NCBI RefSeq assembly: GCF_963457605.1 | Contig: NZ_OY735139.1 | Span: forward strand, 3,130,001-3,194,000 | Reading direction: 5' to 3' | DNA length: 64,000 nucleotides | Source: an uncultured Gellertiella sp. | GTDB lineage: Bacteria; Pseudomonadota; Alphaproteobacteria; Rhizobiales; Rhizobiaceae | The notes under the pieces: generated by a model | Told to the model about the DNA's origin: nothing | Seen by the model: the letters and a program-made list of their open reading frames with translations, nothing else | Databases searched by the model: none | Part shown: piece by piece, positions 35,712-44,770 of the stretch | Layout of the letters: each line of letters starts with the position of its first letter | How positions within the stretch are numbered: the stretch's first letter is position 1 | Made by a program: the position numbers and the translations under genes

Positions 35712-36755
35712 TCAATGAACGCGCGCCACGCAGAAGTCGATGACTTCAAGCAGCGCCGCCTTCCACGGACTGTCGGGCAGGGGGGCGAGCGCATCGCGGG
35801 CAATGGCGCCATAATGCAGGGCGCGGGCAATGGTATCGCCGAGGCTGCCATATTTCTGGATCAGACCCATGGCCCGGTCGAGATTGGCCTGATCGGTCTC
35901 GCCGCCCTCGATGGCCGAGCGCCAGAAGGCACGCTCGTCTTCCGTGCCGCGCCGGTAGGCGAGGATGACGGGAAGGGTGAGCTTGCCCTCGCGAAAATCG
36001 TCGCCGGTATTCTTGCCGAGATCCGCCGACTTGCCGCCATAGTCGAGCACGTCGTCGACCAGCTGGAAGGCGAGGCCGAGATTCATCCCGTAGGATTTCA
36101 GCGCCGTCCGGTTAGCCTTGCTGGTGCTGGCGACAATCGGACCCACTTCGGCGGCAGCGGCAAACAGGGCCGCCGTCTTGGCGCGGATCACCGAGAGATA
36201 TTCGTCCTCGGTGGTTTCCATGTTCTTGGCGACGGAAAGCTGCAGCACTTCGCCCTCGGCAATCACCGAGGCTGCGGTCGACAGCACGTCGAGCGCATCG
36301 AGCGAGCCGACATCGACCATCATTCGGAAAGCCTGGCCGAGCAGGAAGTCACCGACCAGCACGCTGGCCTGGTTGCCCCAGATCATCCGGGCGGTGGACC
36401 TGCCCCGGCGCAGGTCGCTTTCGTCCACCACGTCATCATGCAGCAGGGTCGCCGTATGCATGAATTCGACCGATGTCGCGAGCTTCACATGGTGATCGCC
36501 CTGATAGCCGAACATCTGGGCGGAAGCCAGTGTCAGCATCGGACGCAACCGCTTGCCGCCCGACGAAATCAGGTGGTTGGCGACCTCGGGGATCATCTGC
36601 ACATCCGAACCCGCCCTGGACAGGATCAACTGGTTCACACGCTCCATGCCATCCCGCGTCAGGTCGACGAGCGGCTTGACCGATGCCTGTTTGTTTTTGC
36701 TTTCTTCAAGCGGTATAACCACGCCCAAGGGGTCGGACTCCTTCACCATTCTCAT
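35712..36755 (-). CDS. ispB: polyprenyl diphosphate synthase (octaprenyl type)
   Basis: A trans-prenyltransferase that elongates farnesyl diphosphate to the ubiquinone side chain. Of about 347 residues, it has GGKRLRPML, the first Asp-rich motif DDVVDESDLRRG and the second DDVLDYGG. Together with ubiA at 55989 it would supply the quinone pathway. Starts at 36755 and 36749 are equally plausible; the frame is open well upstream without family similarity. It is divergent from DUF2007 with an 81-bp gap. Confidence 0.93.
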   Translation of the reverse strand: MRMVKESDPLGVVIPLEESKNKQASVKPLVDLTRDGMERVNQLILSRAGSDVQMIPEVANHLISSGGKRLRPMLTLASAQMFGYQGDHHVKLATSVEFMHTATLLHDDVVDESDLRRGRSTARMIWGNQASVLVGDFLLGQAFRMMVDVGSLDALDVLSTAASVIAEGEVLQLSVAKNMETTEDEYLSVIRAKTAALFAAAAEVGPIVASTSKANRTALKSYGMNLGLAFQLVDDVLDYGGKSADLGKNTGDDFREGKLTLPVILAYRRGTEDERAFWRSAIEGGETDQANLDRAMGLIQKYGSLGDTIARALHYGAIARDALAPLPDSPWKAALLEVIDFCVARVH

Positions 36756-36836
36756 GGCGGGAACAATAGAAAGCGCCACTCGCAGCGGCAAGAGGCGAAT
36801 TGTCCCGGTCGCGCAAATTTGACGGAAATTAGGCCC

Positions 36837-37061
36837 ATGCACGAACTTATCCGCACCAATGATCCCGTGGTTCTCTCCTTTGCCGAGAGCCTGATGCGGG
36901 ATTTCGACATCCATTGCATGATCGCGGATCAGGGCATGAGCATTCTCGAGGGATCGCTCGGCGCGCTCCAGCGCCGCCTGCTGGTCGATTCCGACGAGGT
37001 CGACCGGGCGCGGCGAATCCTGACGGAAGCCGGGCTCGGTGCCGAACTGCGCGATGCCTGA
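36837..37061 (+). CDS. DUF2007 domain-containing protein
   Basis: A 74-residue protein with the DUF2007 (putative signal-transducing protein) pattern: an N-terminal LIRTNDPVVLSFAESLM strand-helix, then a Gly-containing turn, RRLLVDSDEVDRARRIL, and a short tail. Its function is unknown. In rhizobia it commonly sits between a prenyl synthase and a methyltransferase, as here. It has no clear Shine-Dalgarno site, so it may be near-leaderless. Confidence 0.85.
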   Translation: MHELIRTNDPVVLSFAESLMRDFDIHCMIADQGMSILEGSLGALQRRLLVDSDEVDRARRILTEAGLGAELRDA

Positions 37062-37089
37062 CATGACGGGGCCTGACCAGGTGAGTGAC

Positions 37090-37878
37090 ATGCCCGAGAC
37101 CATCGACGCCTTTCACCGCGGCCGTTTCCATGTGGTGCAGCCGAAGGGCAGGGGCCATCGCTCCGGCATGGATGCCATGCTGCTGGCAGCCCTTGTCGCC
37201 GACGAGCGACCCTGCCGGGTTGCCGATCTCGGCGCGGGGGCGGGGGCTGCCGGCATGGCGGTCGCCGCCCGTCTTCCGCAAGCCGACGTGCTGCTGGTCG
37301 AACGCTCCGAAGACATGGCCGCCTATGCCAGAAAGGGCTTGCACCTTGCCGAAAACGCATCCTTTGCAGGTCGCGTCACCGTGCTTCAGGCGGATGTGAC
37401 GCTGACCGGCAAGGCGCGTGTTGCCGCTGGCCTTGCCGACGACCGTTTCGACCATGTCATCATGAACCCGCCCTTCAACGATCCCGGCGACCGCAGGACG
37501 CCCGATCCGCTGAAGGCCGAGGCCCATGCGATGGCCGATGACCTGTTCGAGGCGTGGATTCGCACGGCGGGCGCGATCCTCGTTCCCGGCGGGCAATTGT
37601 CGCTGATTGCCAGACCGGAATCGATTGCCGACATCATCGCCGCCTGCGGCAGGCGGTTCGGCGGGCTGGAAATCACCGCCCTGCATCCGCGCAGCGGCGA
37701 AAATGCCGTGCGCATTCTCGTGACGGCGATCAAGGGGTCGAGAGCGCGGCTGGTGTTTCGCGCTCCCCTCACCGTGCATCAGGAGGACAGCCATCAGTTT
37801 TCCCGGGCGGTTGATGATCTCAACAATGGCCGGTCGGCCTATGCGCGATGCCGTCCTCAGCCGAAGATGAAATCATAG
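37090..37878 (+). CDS. TrmN6-like SAM-dependent methyltransferase
   Basis: About 262 residues with a Rossmann methyltransferase fold: motif [20 protein letters not shown] (in part), motif II with Glu in LLVERSEDM, and motif IV NPPF, which marks N6-adenine or glutamine-type methylation. The nearest known family is tRNA1(Val) A37 N6-methyltransferase. The start at 37090 follows an AGGTGAG site; 37054 and 37063 are also open and would overlap or abut DUF2007. Its 3' end overlaps the convergent mntH by 22 bp. Confidence 0.82.
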   Translation: MPETIDAFHRGRFHVVQPKGRGHRSGMDAMLLAALVADERPCRVADLGAGAGAAGMAVAARLPQADVLLVERSEDMAAYARKGLHLAENASFAGRVTVLQADVTLTGKARVAAGLADDRFDHVIMNPPFNDPGDRRTPDPLKAEAHAMADDLFEAWIRTAGAILVPGGQLSLIARPESIADIIAACGRRFGGLEITALHPRSGENAVRILVTAIKGSRARLVFRAPLTVHQEDSHQFSRAVDDLNNGRSAYARCRPQPKMKS

Positions 37879-39191
37879 ACCAGCTTGACGTTGAGGCCTG
37901 CAATCAGCAGCGCGGTCAGCCAGGCCAGCCCTGACAGCCAGCGGGGGGCCACCAGTGCCCCCATCTTCACCCGGCTTGCCGTCAGCATCACCAGCGGAAA
38001 TACCGCGAAGGACAATTGCAGGCTGAGCACGACCTGGCTGAGGATCAGCAGTTCGGCGGTGCCACTCTGACCATAAAGCAGGGTGACAAGGCCCGCCGGC
38101 ACGATGGCAAGGCAGCGGGTGATCAGCCGCCGGATCCACGGCTTCAGCTTGAAGCGGATGAAGCCTTCCATGACGATCTGGCCGGCAAGCGTCGCGGTGG
38201 CCGTCGAGTTGATGCCGCAGCAGATCAGCGCCACGGCAAACAGCGTCGGGGCAATGGCGGCCCCCAGCAGCGGTGCCAGCAGCGCATGCGCCTGGCCGAG
38301 TTCGGCAATATCGGTCTTGCCATGGGCGTTGAAGGCGGCGGCGGCAAGGATCAGGATCGCGGCATTGACCAGCAGCGCCAAAAGCAGCGCCACGGTGGAA
38401 TCGAGCGTGGCAAAAGTCAGCGCCTCGCGCTTTTCCGGCAGTGTATCGCCATAGGCACGCGTCTGGACGATGCCGGAATGGAGATAGAGATTGTGCGGCA
38501 TCACGGTCGCGCCGAGAATGCCAAGCGCCAGATAGAGCATGCCGGGATCGGTGGCGATCTTCGTCGAGGGCAGGAAGCCCAGCGCCACCGCGCCCCAGTC
38601 CGGGTCCGCCAGCACGATCTGGATGGCAAAGCACAGTGCGATGACACCAAGCAGGGTGATGATGAAGGCCTCCAGCCAGCGGAAGCCGAGCTTTTGCAGC
38701 CCGAGGATGACGAAGACATCGAGCGCGGTGATCAGCACGCCGATTTCGAGCGGCAGCCCGAAAATCAGCTGGATGCCGATGGCCGTGCCGATCACCTCGG
38801 CAATATCGGTGGCGACAATGGCGATTTCCGCCGAGATCCACAGAAAGATGGCAACGTGTCTGGAATAAGTGTCGCGGCAGGCCTGGGCGAGATCCCGCCC
38901 GGTGCCGATCGCCAGCCGGGCGCAGAGCGATTGCAGGATGATCGCCATGAAATTCGACAGCAGCGCGACGCTGAGCAGCGCATAGCCATAGCGCGAGCCG
39001 CCCGCCAGCGACGTTGCCCAGTTGCCGGGGTCCATATAGCCGACGGCGACTAGATAGCCCGGTCCGACAAAGGCCGCCGCCCGCTTCCAGCCGGGGGCGT
39101 CGCGCGACACGGGAATGCTGGCATGGACATCCGACAGCGAGGCCTCCCCCCGCGCCTGGTGCCATCCGCTCTCGCTCTTCCTGTCCAGCAT
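37857..39191 (-). CDS. mntH: Mn2+/H+ symporter, Nramp family
   Basis: A 444-residue Nramp transporter that imports Mn2+ (and some Fe2+) with protons. Helix 1 contains the metal-binding DPGN in [10 protein letters not shown], and helix 6 contains MPHNLYLHS; about 11 membrane segments are present. The start at 39191 (MLDRKSE) fits family length. A Fur-like box lies 46 bp upstream, so repression by a metal-sensing Fur/Mur-type regulator is likely. Confidence 0.94.
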   Translation of the reverse strand: MLDRKSESGWHQARGEASLSDVHASIPVSRDAPGWKRAAAFVGPGYLVAVGYMDPGNWATSLAGGSRYGYALLSVALLSNFMAIILQSLCARLAIGTGRDLAQACRDTYSRHVAIFLWISAEIAIVATDIAEVIGTAIGIQLIFGLPLEIGVLITALDVFVILGLQKLGFRWLEAFIITLLGVIALCFAIQIVLADPDWGAVALGFLPSTKIATDPGMLYLALGILGATVMPHNLYLHSGIVQTRAYGDTLPEKREALTFATLDSTVALLLALLVNAAILILAAAAFNAHGKTDIAELGQAHALLAPLLGAAIAPTLFAVALICCGINSTATATLAGQIVMEGFIRFKLKPWIRRLITRCLAIVPAGLVTLLYGQSGTAELLILSQVVLSLQLSFAVFPLVMLTASRVKMGALVAPRWLSGLAWLTALLIAGLNVKLVYDFIFG

Positions 39192-39212
39192 GCCTGTCCG
39201 GTTCCTGTGCGA

Positions 39213-39262
39213 GACCGGGAGATCAACACCCGGTCTGGAATGATAATGATAATGATTTGCAA
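39213..39262 (-). promoter_or_regulatory. Fur/Mur-like box and 5'-UTR hairpin of mntH
   Basis: The plus strand reads three GATAAT-type hexamers in a row (TGATAATGATAATGATTTGC, 39241-39260), the classical Fur-box unit, upstream of mntH. Between it and the start lies an 8-bp hairpin (AGACCGGG/CCCGGTCT, 39212-39236). The hexamers suggest metal-dependent repression; the hairpin may be leader structure. Confidence 0.55.
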
Positions 39263-39472
39263 TAAGGAGTAAAGCCCTGCTCTGCCGAATTGCTTTGCCG
39301 CGCTGCCGATTTCGGACCTGAACCGGCGAAAAATCCTGATCGCGGGGATGAACTGCGGGCAATGATGGTTTCACGGCCATTGCCATTGCGGTTTTCCTGT
39401 CGATACATACATGGGAGGGCCGGGCAGAACCGAATGAAAGGTCTGTGCCGCCGTGAGACACTGGAGACCGCA

Positions 39473-40339
39473 ATGCCCGGCTTTTTCAAGCGCCTTATTC
39501 CCCAGCGCTTCCGCACCAGACATGTCACCATACCCGTTGTCCGCCTGTCCGGTGCGATCACGGCGGAAGGTGGCCGCTTCCAGTCGGCACTCAACCTGTC
39601 GGGCGTGGCCTCTGCGCTTGAAGAGGCCTTCTCCGCGAAGCGGGCCCCGGCGGTTGCCCTGGTCATCAATTCGCCGGGCGGTTCGCCGGTCCAGTCGCGG
39701 CTGATCTATCAGCGCATCCGCGCCCTGGCCGAAGAGCATGACAAGAAAGTCCTTGTTTTCGTTGAGGATGTCGCTGCGTCCGGCGGCTATTTGATCGCCC
39801 TTGCCGGTGACGAGATCATCGTCGATCCCACCTCGATTGTCGGCTCCATCGGCGTCGTCTCGGGTGGCTTCGGCTTTACCGGGCTGATCGACAAACTCGG
39901 CATCGAGCGCCGCGTCTATACGTCTGGCGAGAACAAGGCGCTGCTCGATCCGTTCAAGCCGGAAAACGAAAAGGACATTGCCTGGCTGAAGGACCTGCAG
40001 GGCGACATCCATGCGGTGTTCATCGCCATGGTCAAGGCGCGGCGCGGCACGCGGCTGAAGGACGATCCGGACCTGTTCACCGGCCTGTTCTGGACTGGCA
40101 CACGCGGCGTTGAACTCGGCCTTGCCGATCAGCTGGGCAGCCTGCGCGAGGTGTTGCGCGGCCGCTATGGCGAGACGACGGAGATCGACCTCATCGAAAG
40201 CCCGCGCTCGCTGTTCGGCCGGAAGCTGCCGGGCATCCGTGCCGGACAGGCTGGTGGCGCGGCAATGGCGGCAGCCCTGGCCGAGGGGGCCGCAAGAGTG
40301 CTGGAAGACAAGGCGCTCTGGGGCCGCTTCGGGCTTTGA
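39473..40339 (+). CDS. S49-family signal peptide peptidase (SppA-like)
   Basis: A 288-residue short SppA-type serine peptidase. The catalytic Ser is in [13 protein letters not shown] (about residue 102) and the Lys lies near [11 protein letters not shown]. No strong N-terminal membrane anchor is seen, in contrast to long SppA. GGAG lies 8 nt before the ATG. A 64-residue membrane protein follows 37 bp downstream. Confidence 0.88.
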   Translation: MPGFFKRLIPQRFRTRHVTIPVVRLSGAITAEGGRFQSALNLSGVASALEEAFSAKRAPAVALVINSPGGSPVQSRLIYQRIRALAEEHDKKVLVFVEDVAASGGYLIALAGDEIIVDPTSIVGSIGVVSGGFGFTGLIDKLGIERRVYTSGENKALLDPFKPENEKDIAWLKDLQGDIHAVFIAMVKARRGTRLKDDPDLFTGLFWTGTRGVELGLADQLGSLREVLRGRYGETTEIDLIESPRSLFGRKLPGIRAGQAGGAAMAAALAEGAARVLEDKALWGRFGL

Positions 40340-40376
40340 AGCGAAGACGCGCCCGGCGGGCAGGAGGAGGGGACCC

Positions 40377-40571
40377 ATGCCGCAACTGATCATGCTGCTT
40401 CTGCTGGCGGCAGGGGCGGTTCTGCTCTACCGCCGTTTCGTGCGTGATGCCGAAAGGCTGGCGCAGAAAACCCGCCTGGCAGAAAGGGAGCGGCAGTCCG
40501 GGGCAACGGGCACGCTGGTGAAGGACCCGAAGACAGGCGAATACCGCTTGCGTCAGGATGACGAGCAGTAA
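40377..40571 (+). CDS. small single-pass membrane protein, hypothetical
   Basis: 64 residues: one N-terminal membrane helix (LIMLLLLAAGAVLLY) then a charged cytoplasmic tail containing VKDPKTGEYRL. It has a strong AGGAGGAGG site before the ATG and probably shares a transcript with the SppA-like peptidase. A short membrane protein at this place is common in rhizobia; the function is unknown. Confidence 0.75.
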   Translation: MPQLIMLLLLAAGAVLLYRRFVRDAERLAQKTRLAERERQSGATGTLVKDPKTGEYRLRQDDEQ

Positions 40572-40587
40572 TCTGTCCTGTCGGTCG

Positions 40588-40660
40588 CCGCAGGGGAAAT
40601 GGCGGGGGCTGCCATTTCGGGGGGCAAGTGCGGCGCTGGCCAGGCGCCGCTCCCCTGCGG
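40588..40660 (+). repeat. three-way-junction inverted-repeat element
   Basis: An outer 10-bp stem (CCGCAGGGGA at 40588-40597 with TCCCCTGCGG at 40651-40660) encloses two hairpins: AAATGGC/GCCATTT (40597-40617) and GCGGCGC/GCGCCGC (40630-40650). It lies 16 bp after the hypothetical membrane gene. It could act as a 3'-end stabiliser or factor-dependent terminator, or be a small mobile palindrome. Confidence 0.55.
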
Positions 40661-40907
40661 GATTAAGTCAAAATGCGACTTTATGAAAAGATGGCCGGCA
40701 CTATTCAGGTCCTCTCGCACACCCCCTTGACTCCTTGCAGAGCCGGAAAGTGCTTTGTTCGGTAAAATTGTTTCGTCTTAAAACCTTCTCATTGCCAAGA
40801 ACTACTGGGAAGGTCGTTCTTGTGAGGGGTATTGTTAACGGGGATAATTTAAGTTCTCTAAAATAACAAGCGTAAAATTTGATCTTTCAGTCGTATTTTC
40901 ATCACTT

Positions 40908-40965
40908 AATGTGACGACATCACATTGATATAACGATTATATCAAAGTCATCACATGTATGTGAT
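40908..40965. promoter_or_regulatory. three tandem palindromes, operator-like
   Basis: AATGTGACGACATCACATT (40908-40926, 7-bp arms), TGATATAACGATTATATCA (40926-40944, 8-bp arms) and ATCACATGTATGTGAT (40950-40965, 7-bp arms) follow each other almost without gaps in an AT-rich stretch. The first and third share the TGTGA/TCACA half-site. This looks like a regulator-binding array, but no gene is clearly placed to use it. Confidence 0.5.
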
Positions 40966-41079
40966 CGGGATCTGGATCATTCTGATACAACGAAGTATTG
41001 AATATATGAAGATAAATATATTTGGTGATTTATGTGTCAATTTGGGACGTGACCGAAGACTGGGGTCAAGAAACGAAAA

Positions 41080-41101
41080 CGGCGCCCTGAAAAGGGCGCC
41101 G
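41080..41101 (-). terminator. possible minus-strand terminator
   Basis: CGGCGCCC/GGGCGCCG, 8 bp, loop TGAAAA; on the minus strand it is followed by GTTTTCGTTT. No minus-strand gene is recognised to its right. Confidence 0.4.
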
Positions 41102-41741
41102 CTGGTCGTGCAAGGCTGGATTGCTGTCTGGCGGAGGTTCGGAACGGTCAGGATGTCGCGTCGCAGAAAGATTTATGGAATATTCCTGAAGTATAAACTA
41201 CGACACCTTCACAGCAGGCGAAATTGAAAACCGAAATCCCGCAGTTACGGGCAGGAAACTGGCGAACATGTGCCGTTCAAATCCGGTCTGCCGCGCGGGA
41301 CCGCCCGCGCAACGCCTCCCGCGTTTGACAACGGCAGCGTGCACTTTCTGCGCCGCCGACATCCCGCCCTGGCCGGCGTTTTCCGATCGGTGCTGCCGGA
41401 AGCGGTGTGCTGCCTGTAATTGGTCTGCATGATCTGGTGCCTCGTGCAGGAGTTGCGGTGCCCGGCTGCGTGCCGGGGCGGGAAGGTTGTATCGGGATGC
41501 ATTCCGGCGGAAGGCCGTCGCTGCCGACCACAAGTGTGTTACCTCTAATTTAGGCGACAACCATTTCTGTCCATGAAAGGAAATTCATAAGATTTGAACG
41601 AACTGCCCCCGAATCAGCATTTCCCAGGCAATCCCCCAGCGGTGCGGCGCTGCCACTCCAGGCCGGCGGGCCAAATGCCTTGACGGTTTCCGCCTGCCAT
41701 GGCACCTGCCTAGGCAGACAATGACAAACCGGAAAGTTGAC

Positions 41742-42704
41742 ATGCCCGACGCGTCCCTCCCAGATCACATGAACCCGAAGCGCTCGTTTCAGGCGCTGAT
41801 CCTGACGCTGCACAGCTATTGGGCGGACAAGGGCTGCGCGGTGCTGCAGCCCTATGACATGGAAGTGGGCGCGGGCACCTTCCATCCGGCCACCACGTTG
41901 CGGGCGCTCGGGCCAAAACCCTGGCGGGCCGCCTATGTGCAGCCTTCCCGCCGCCCGTCCGATGGCCGCTATGGCGAAAACCCCAACCGTCTCCAGCACT
42001 ATTACCAGTATCAGGTGATCCTGAAGCCGAATCCGTCGAACCTGCAGGAACTCTATCTCGGTTCGCTGGAGGCGATTGGCCTTGATCCGTTGCTGCACGA
42101 TATCCGCTTTGTCGAGGATGATTGGGAAAGCCCGACACTGGGGGCCTGGGGGCTCGGCTGGGAATGCTGGTGCGACGGCATGGAGGTCTCGCAATTCACC
42201 TATTTCCAGGCGGTCTGCGGCATCGAATGCGCGCCCGTATCCGGCGAACTGACCTATGGTCTGGAACGGCTGGCCATGTATGTGCAGGGCGTCGACAATG
42301 TCTATGACCTCAATTTCAATGGCCGGGAAGGCGCGGAAAAGATCAGCTACGGCGACGTCTTCCTCCAGGCCGAGCAGGAATATTCGCGGCACAATTTCGA
42401 ATATGCCAATACGGACATGCTGCATCGCCATTTCATCGATGCGGAAAGGGAATGCCAGGCGCTGCTGGCCGCCGGTGCCCCGGGCGACACGTCCGGCCTG
42501 CCCCTGCACAAATGCGTGTTTCCTGCCTATGACCAATGTATCAAGGCGAGCCATGTCTTCAATCTGCTCGATGCCCGCGGGGTGATTTCGGTCACCGAGC
42601 GACAGGCCTATATCCTCAGGGTCCGCACCCTTGCCAAGGCCTGCGGCGAAGCCTTCCTGCTCACCGATGCCGGTGGCATCAATCTCAGGAAGGAAGCAGC
42701 CTGA
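41742..42704 (+). CDS. glyQ: glycyl-tRNA synthetase alpha subunit
   Basis: The catalytic class II alpha subunit (about 320 residues) of the two-subunit bacterial glycyl-tRNA synthetase. Very conserved stretches include [31 protein letters not shown] and [19 protein letters not shown] (in part). The start at 41742 has GGAAAG 6 nt upstream; 41721 and 41769 are alternatives. The beta subunit glyS is 5.3 kb downstream on the same strand with seven genes or gene remnants between. Confidence 0.95.
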   Translation: MPDASLPDHMNPKRSFQALILTLHSYWADKGCAVLQPYDMEVGAGTFHPATTLRALGPKPWRAAYVQPSRRPSDGRYGENPNRLQHYYQYQVILKPNPSNLQELYLGSLEAIGLDPLLHDIRFVEDDWESPTLGAWGLGWECWCDGMEVSQFTYFQAVCGIECAPVSGELTYGLERLAMYVQGVDNVYDLNFNGREGAEKISYGDVFLQAEQEYSRHNFEYANTDMLHRHFIDAERECQALLAAGAPGDTSGLPLHKCVFPAYDQCIKASHVFNLLDARGVISVTERQAYILRVRTLAKACGEAFLLTDAGGINLRKEAA

Positions 42705-42789
42705 ACGACAGAATGCGACCCTTGGCCCCTTTTCCGGCAAACCAGCCGCTGCGCCCGCTGCCCCTCCAGCCGGCAGGGAGCGCTTCCGC

Positions 42790-43443
42790 ATGAGTTACCG
42801 GGCTTTTAGCCGACTGGTCATGGTGCTGTCCTGCGGGCTTGCCGCCCTTGTGGTGGTTGCCGTGGCGCTGATCGTCCGGCGCGGGCTTTTCATCCTGAAG
42901 GCCCTGTCCGGGCCGATGCCGCCTGGCAGCATTGCCTTTGCCGCCTGGATCGATGCCGCCATTGGCCGTATCGCCCTCGCCCTGGTGATCGGTACGATGG
43001 TCGTGACGGTATTCCGTGCGGTCTGGGCGATGCAGTCGAACCGCATCATCCGCAAACGCACCACCTTCAAGCTGTTCTTTTCCCCGGCCCCGGTCTTCTG
43101 GTGGCATTTCATGCCGCTTGCCAATCTGTTCGTTCCCTTTTCGATCCTGGATGAACTGATGCGGGCAAGCACCGGGCGTCTGGATTGGGCGACCCAGCCG
43201 ATGCCCGGCGCGGTCAAGGCAAACTGGTGCTTTTTCGGCTTGCAGATGATTGGCCTGGTTATCCTCAACTATCTGCCGGAGGGCGATCACAGCATCCACC
43301 ATCTGATGGCGACCAATGGCATTCTGCTCGCCACCCTGCTTTCCGCCTTCGGCAAATGCCTGACCTTTGCCCATATGGTTGAGGTGGTCGATGCCAGGAT
43401 CGAGGATCTGGCCGACATGTCGCCGCTGCCCGGCCAGCCGTGA
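42790..43443 (+). CDS. DUF4328-like multi-pass membrane protein
   Basis: 217 residues with about five hydrophobic segments (residues 8-30, 45-75, 100-118, 145-160 and 180-200). A WWHFMPLANLFVPFSILDEL segment resembles the conserved core of DUF4328 proteins. The role is unknown. The ATG at 42790 lies 86 bp after glyQ. It is convergent with the GST gene. Confidence 0.65.
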   Translation: MSYRAFSRLVMVLSCGLAALVVVAVALIVRRGLFILKALSGPMPPGSIAFAAWIDAAIGRIALALVIGTMVVTVFRAVWAMQSNRIIRKRTTFKLFFSPAPVFWWHFMPLANLFVPFSILDELMRASTGRLDWATQPMPGAVKANWCFFGLQMIGLVILNYLPEGDHSIHHLMATNGILLATLLSAFGKCLTFAHMVEVVDARIEDLADMSPLPGQP

Positions 43444-43468
43444 AGAAGACCGGATCGCGCATTGCCTT

Positions 43469-44095
43469 TCATGCGGGAGCGACGAATTCCTGGGTGATCT
43501 CGCGGAAAACCTCCAGCTGTTCCAGCGCCTGCCAATGGGCAAACAGTGCCGGACATGCGCCCTCGTCGAGGAGTCCCGGATGGGCATCCCGCACGAAACG
43601 CACCGCCACCCCGACGGCAATATCGGCATGGCCAAGCCTGTCACCGAACCACCAGGGCGTCTCATGGCCCGCCCGTTCGGCGTCGAGCGCTGCTGCCGCC
43701 GCGCGGATCTGGCCGGTGCAGCGACCGGACCAGACCTCGGAAATCACGCTGTGCAGGCGGTGTTCATAAAACAGGCTGACGGCTTTTTCGGCCAGCCCCA
43801 TGGCCAGCGCCGCCACTTTCAGCGCCCGGTGCCGCCCGGGTTCTTCGACCGGAAACAGCCGCGCGGCCGCAGGCACGAGGCTGTCGAGATAATCGAGCAT
43901 CATGTGGCTTTCGATCAGCACATCGCCATCGTCGAGGATGAGAGCGGGCACCCTGGTGACCGGATTGACATCACGCACCGCATCCGTATCGCCAAAAACC
44001 GACCAGGGCCGATGGTCGAACGGCAGGTCATAAAGCTTGAGCGCTATGCCGACGCGGCGTACGAAGGGCGAATCATATTGTCCAATCAGGATCAT
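43469..44095 (-). CDS. glutathione S-transferase family protein
   Basis: 208 residues: thioredoxin-like N-terminal domain (YDSPFVRRVGIAL with Ser at the catalytic position; NPVTRVPAL with the cis-Pro; and the glutathione-contacting Glu-Ser in LIESHMMLDYL) followed by the all-helical C-terminal domain. The substrate is unknown. It lies on the opposite strand within the glyQ-glyS interval. Confidence 0.9.
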   Translation of the reverse strand: MILIGQYDSPFVRRVGIALKLYDLPFDHRPWSVFGDTDAVRDVNPVTRVPALILDDGDVLIESHMMLDYLDSLVPAAARLFPVEEPGRHRALKVAALAMGLAEKAVSLFYEHRLHSVISEVWSGRCTGQIRAAAAALDAERAGHETPWWFGDRLGHADIAVGVAVRFVRDAHPGLLDEGACPALFAHWQALEQLEVFREITQEFVAPA

Positions 44096-44335
44096 GGCCT
44101 GTCCTCTCCGGTTCCCTTGTGGTTGCGCGGCACGAAATAGATGTTATGTAAAACATTCGAGACCGCGTATATTCGGGCGTTCTCAAATTCTACACCCACT
44201 GTTCACCATTTGCGATCTTGCCGCTGTCCCGCAATCGCGTAAACCATACAGCCACGCAGTCCGGGGGGCAAACGGTCCGCGTAACGCAAGAAGAAGAAGA
44301 ACAGGTCGCTCCGGCGATCAGGCAGGAGGACGTGC

Positions 44336-44572
44336 ATGAAGGGTGACATCGCATCCAGGGCACCCATCAAGATCGATGTTGAATCGGGAAAAACCTATTT
44401 CTGGTGTTCATGCGGGAAATCCGCCAACCAGCCGTTCTGCGACGGCAGCCACAAGGGCTCTGAATTCTCGCCCCTGGCATGGAAGGCGGACCAGGATGGA
44501 CCGAAGTTTTTCTGCACCTGCAAACAGACCAATGGCCAGCCATTCTGCGATGGCAGCCACAAGGCGCTCTGA
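44336..44572 (+). CDS. CDGSH iron-sulfur protein with two CDGSH motifs
   Basis: A 78-residue small Fe-S protein. Each half has C-x-C-(x)n-CDGSH (CSCGKSANQPFCDGSH at 24-39 and CTCKQTNGQPFCDGSH at 60-75), the three-Cys one-His ligand set of MitoNEET-type [2Fe-2S] clusters. Two clusters in one short chain are expected. The redox partner is unknown. GGAGG lies 7 nt before the ATG. Confidence 0.93.
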   Translation: MKGDIASRAPIKIDVESGKTYFWCSCGKSANQPFCDGSHKGSEFSPLAWKADQDGPKFFCTCKQTNGQPFCDGSHKAL

Positions 44573-44734
44573 TTGCAATCAGGAAACGGAAACGGGTGCT
44601 GGCGATTTCTCCGGAAATCCCGCCGCATCTTTCCAGTCAGCATCGGGATCATCCAGGTCCTGGGGTGAAGATGAACCAGACAACCGAACCCGTTGCGAAT
44701 ACGAGGCGTGACAAATTCGGGTTGAGTCTCTAGT

Positions 44735-44770
44735 CTCCGGAAGGGTCGCTCCCTTCCGGAGGTTTTTTCC
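44735..44770 (+). promoter_or_regulatory. hairpin containing the lemA Shine-Dalgarno, followed by T6
   Basis: CTCCGGAAGGG (44735-44745) pairs perfectly with CCCTTCCGGAG (44751-44761) around loop TCGCT. The 3' arm plus the next base forms GGAGG (44758-44762), the Shine-Dalgarno site 8 nt before the lemA ATG. Six T residues follow (44763-44768). The same bases could act as a terminator for the CDGSH transcript and as a translational switch for lemA. Confidence 0.7.

Larger units (their letters stand above)
40572..41741. other. 1.17-kb region without a convincing gene
   Basis: The first 90 bp hold a three-way-junction fold. About 40670-41080 is AT-rich, unlike the rest of the window, and contains three tandem palindromes. 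A minus-strand terminator-like hairpin follows at 41080-41101. The remaining 640 bp is GC-rich with open frames (41198-41560 minus, 40955-41227 plus) that match nothing I know and lack good ribosome sites. It may be a decayed gene or an acquired fragment. Confidence 0.6.

Noticed and set aside
40955-41227. 90-codon frame in the AT-rich island
   Set aside because: It starts inside a palindrome without a Shine-Dalgarno site and resembles nothing known.
44281-44305. AAGAAGAAGAAGAA run before the CDGSH gene as a microsatellite switch
   Set aside because: Only about four triplets, outside a coding or promoter element; too short to claim phase variation.
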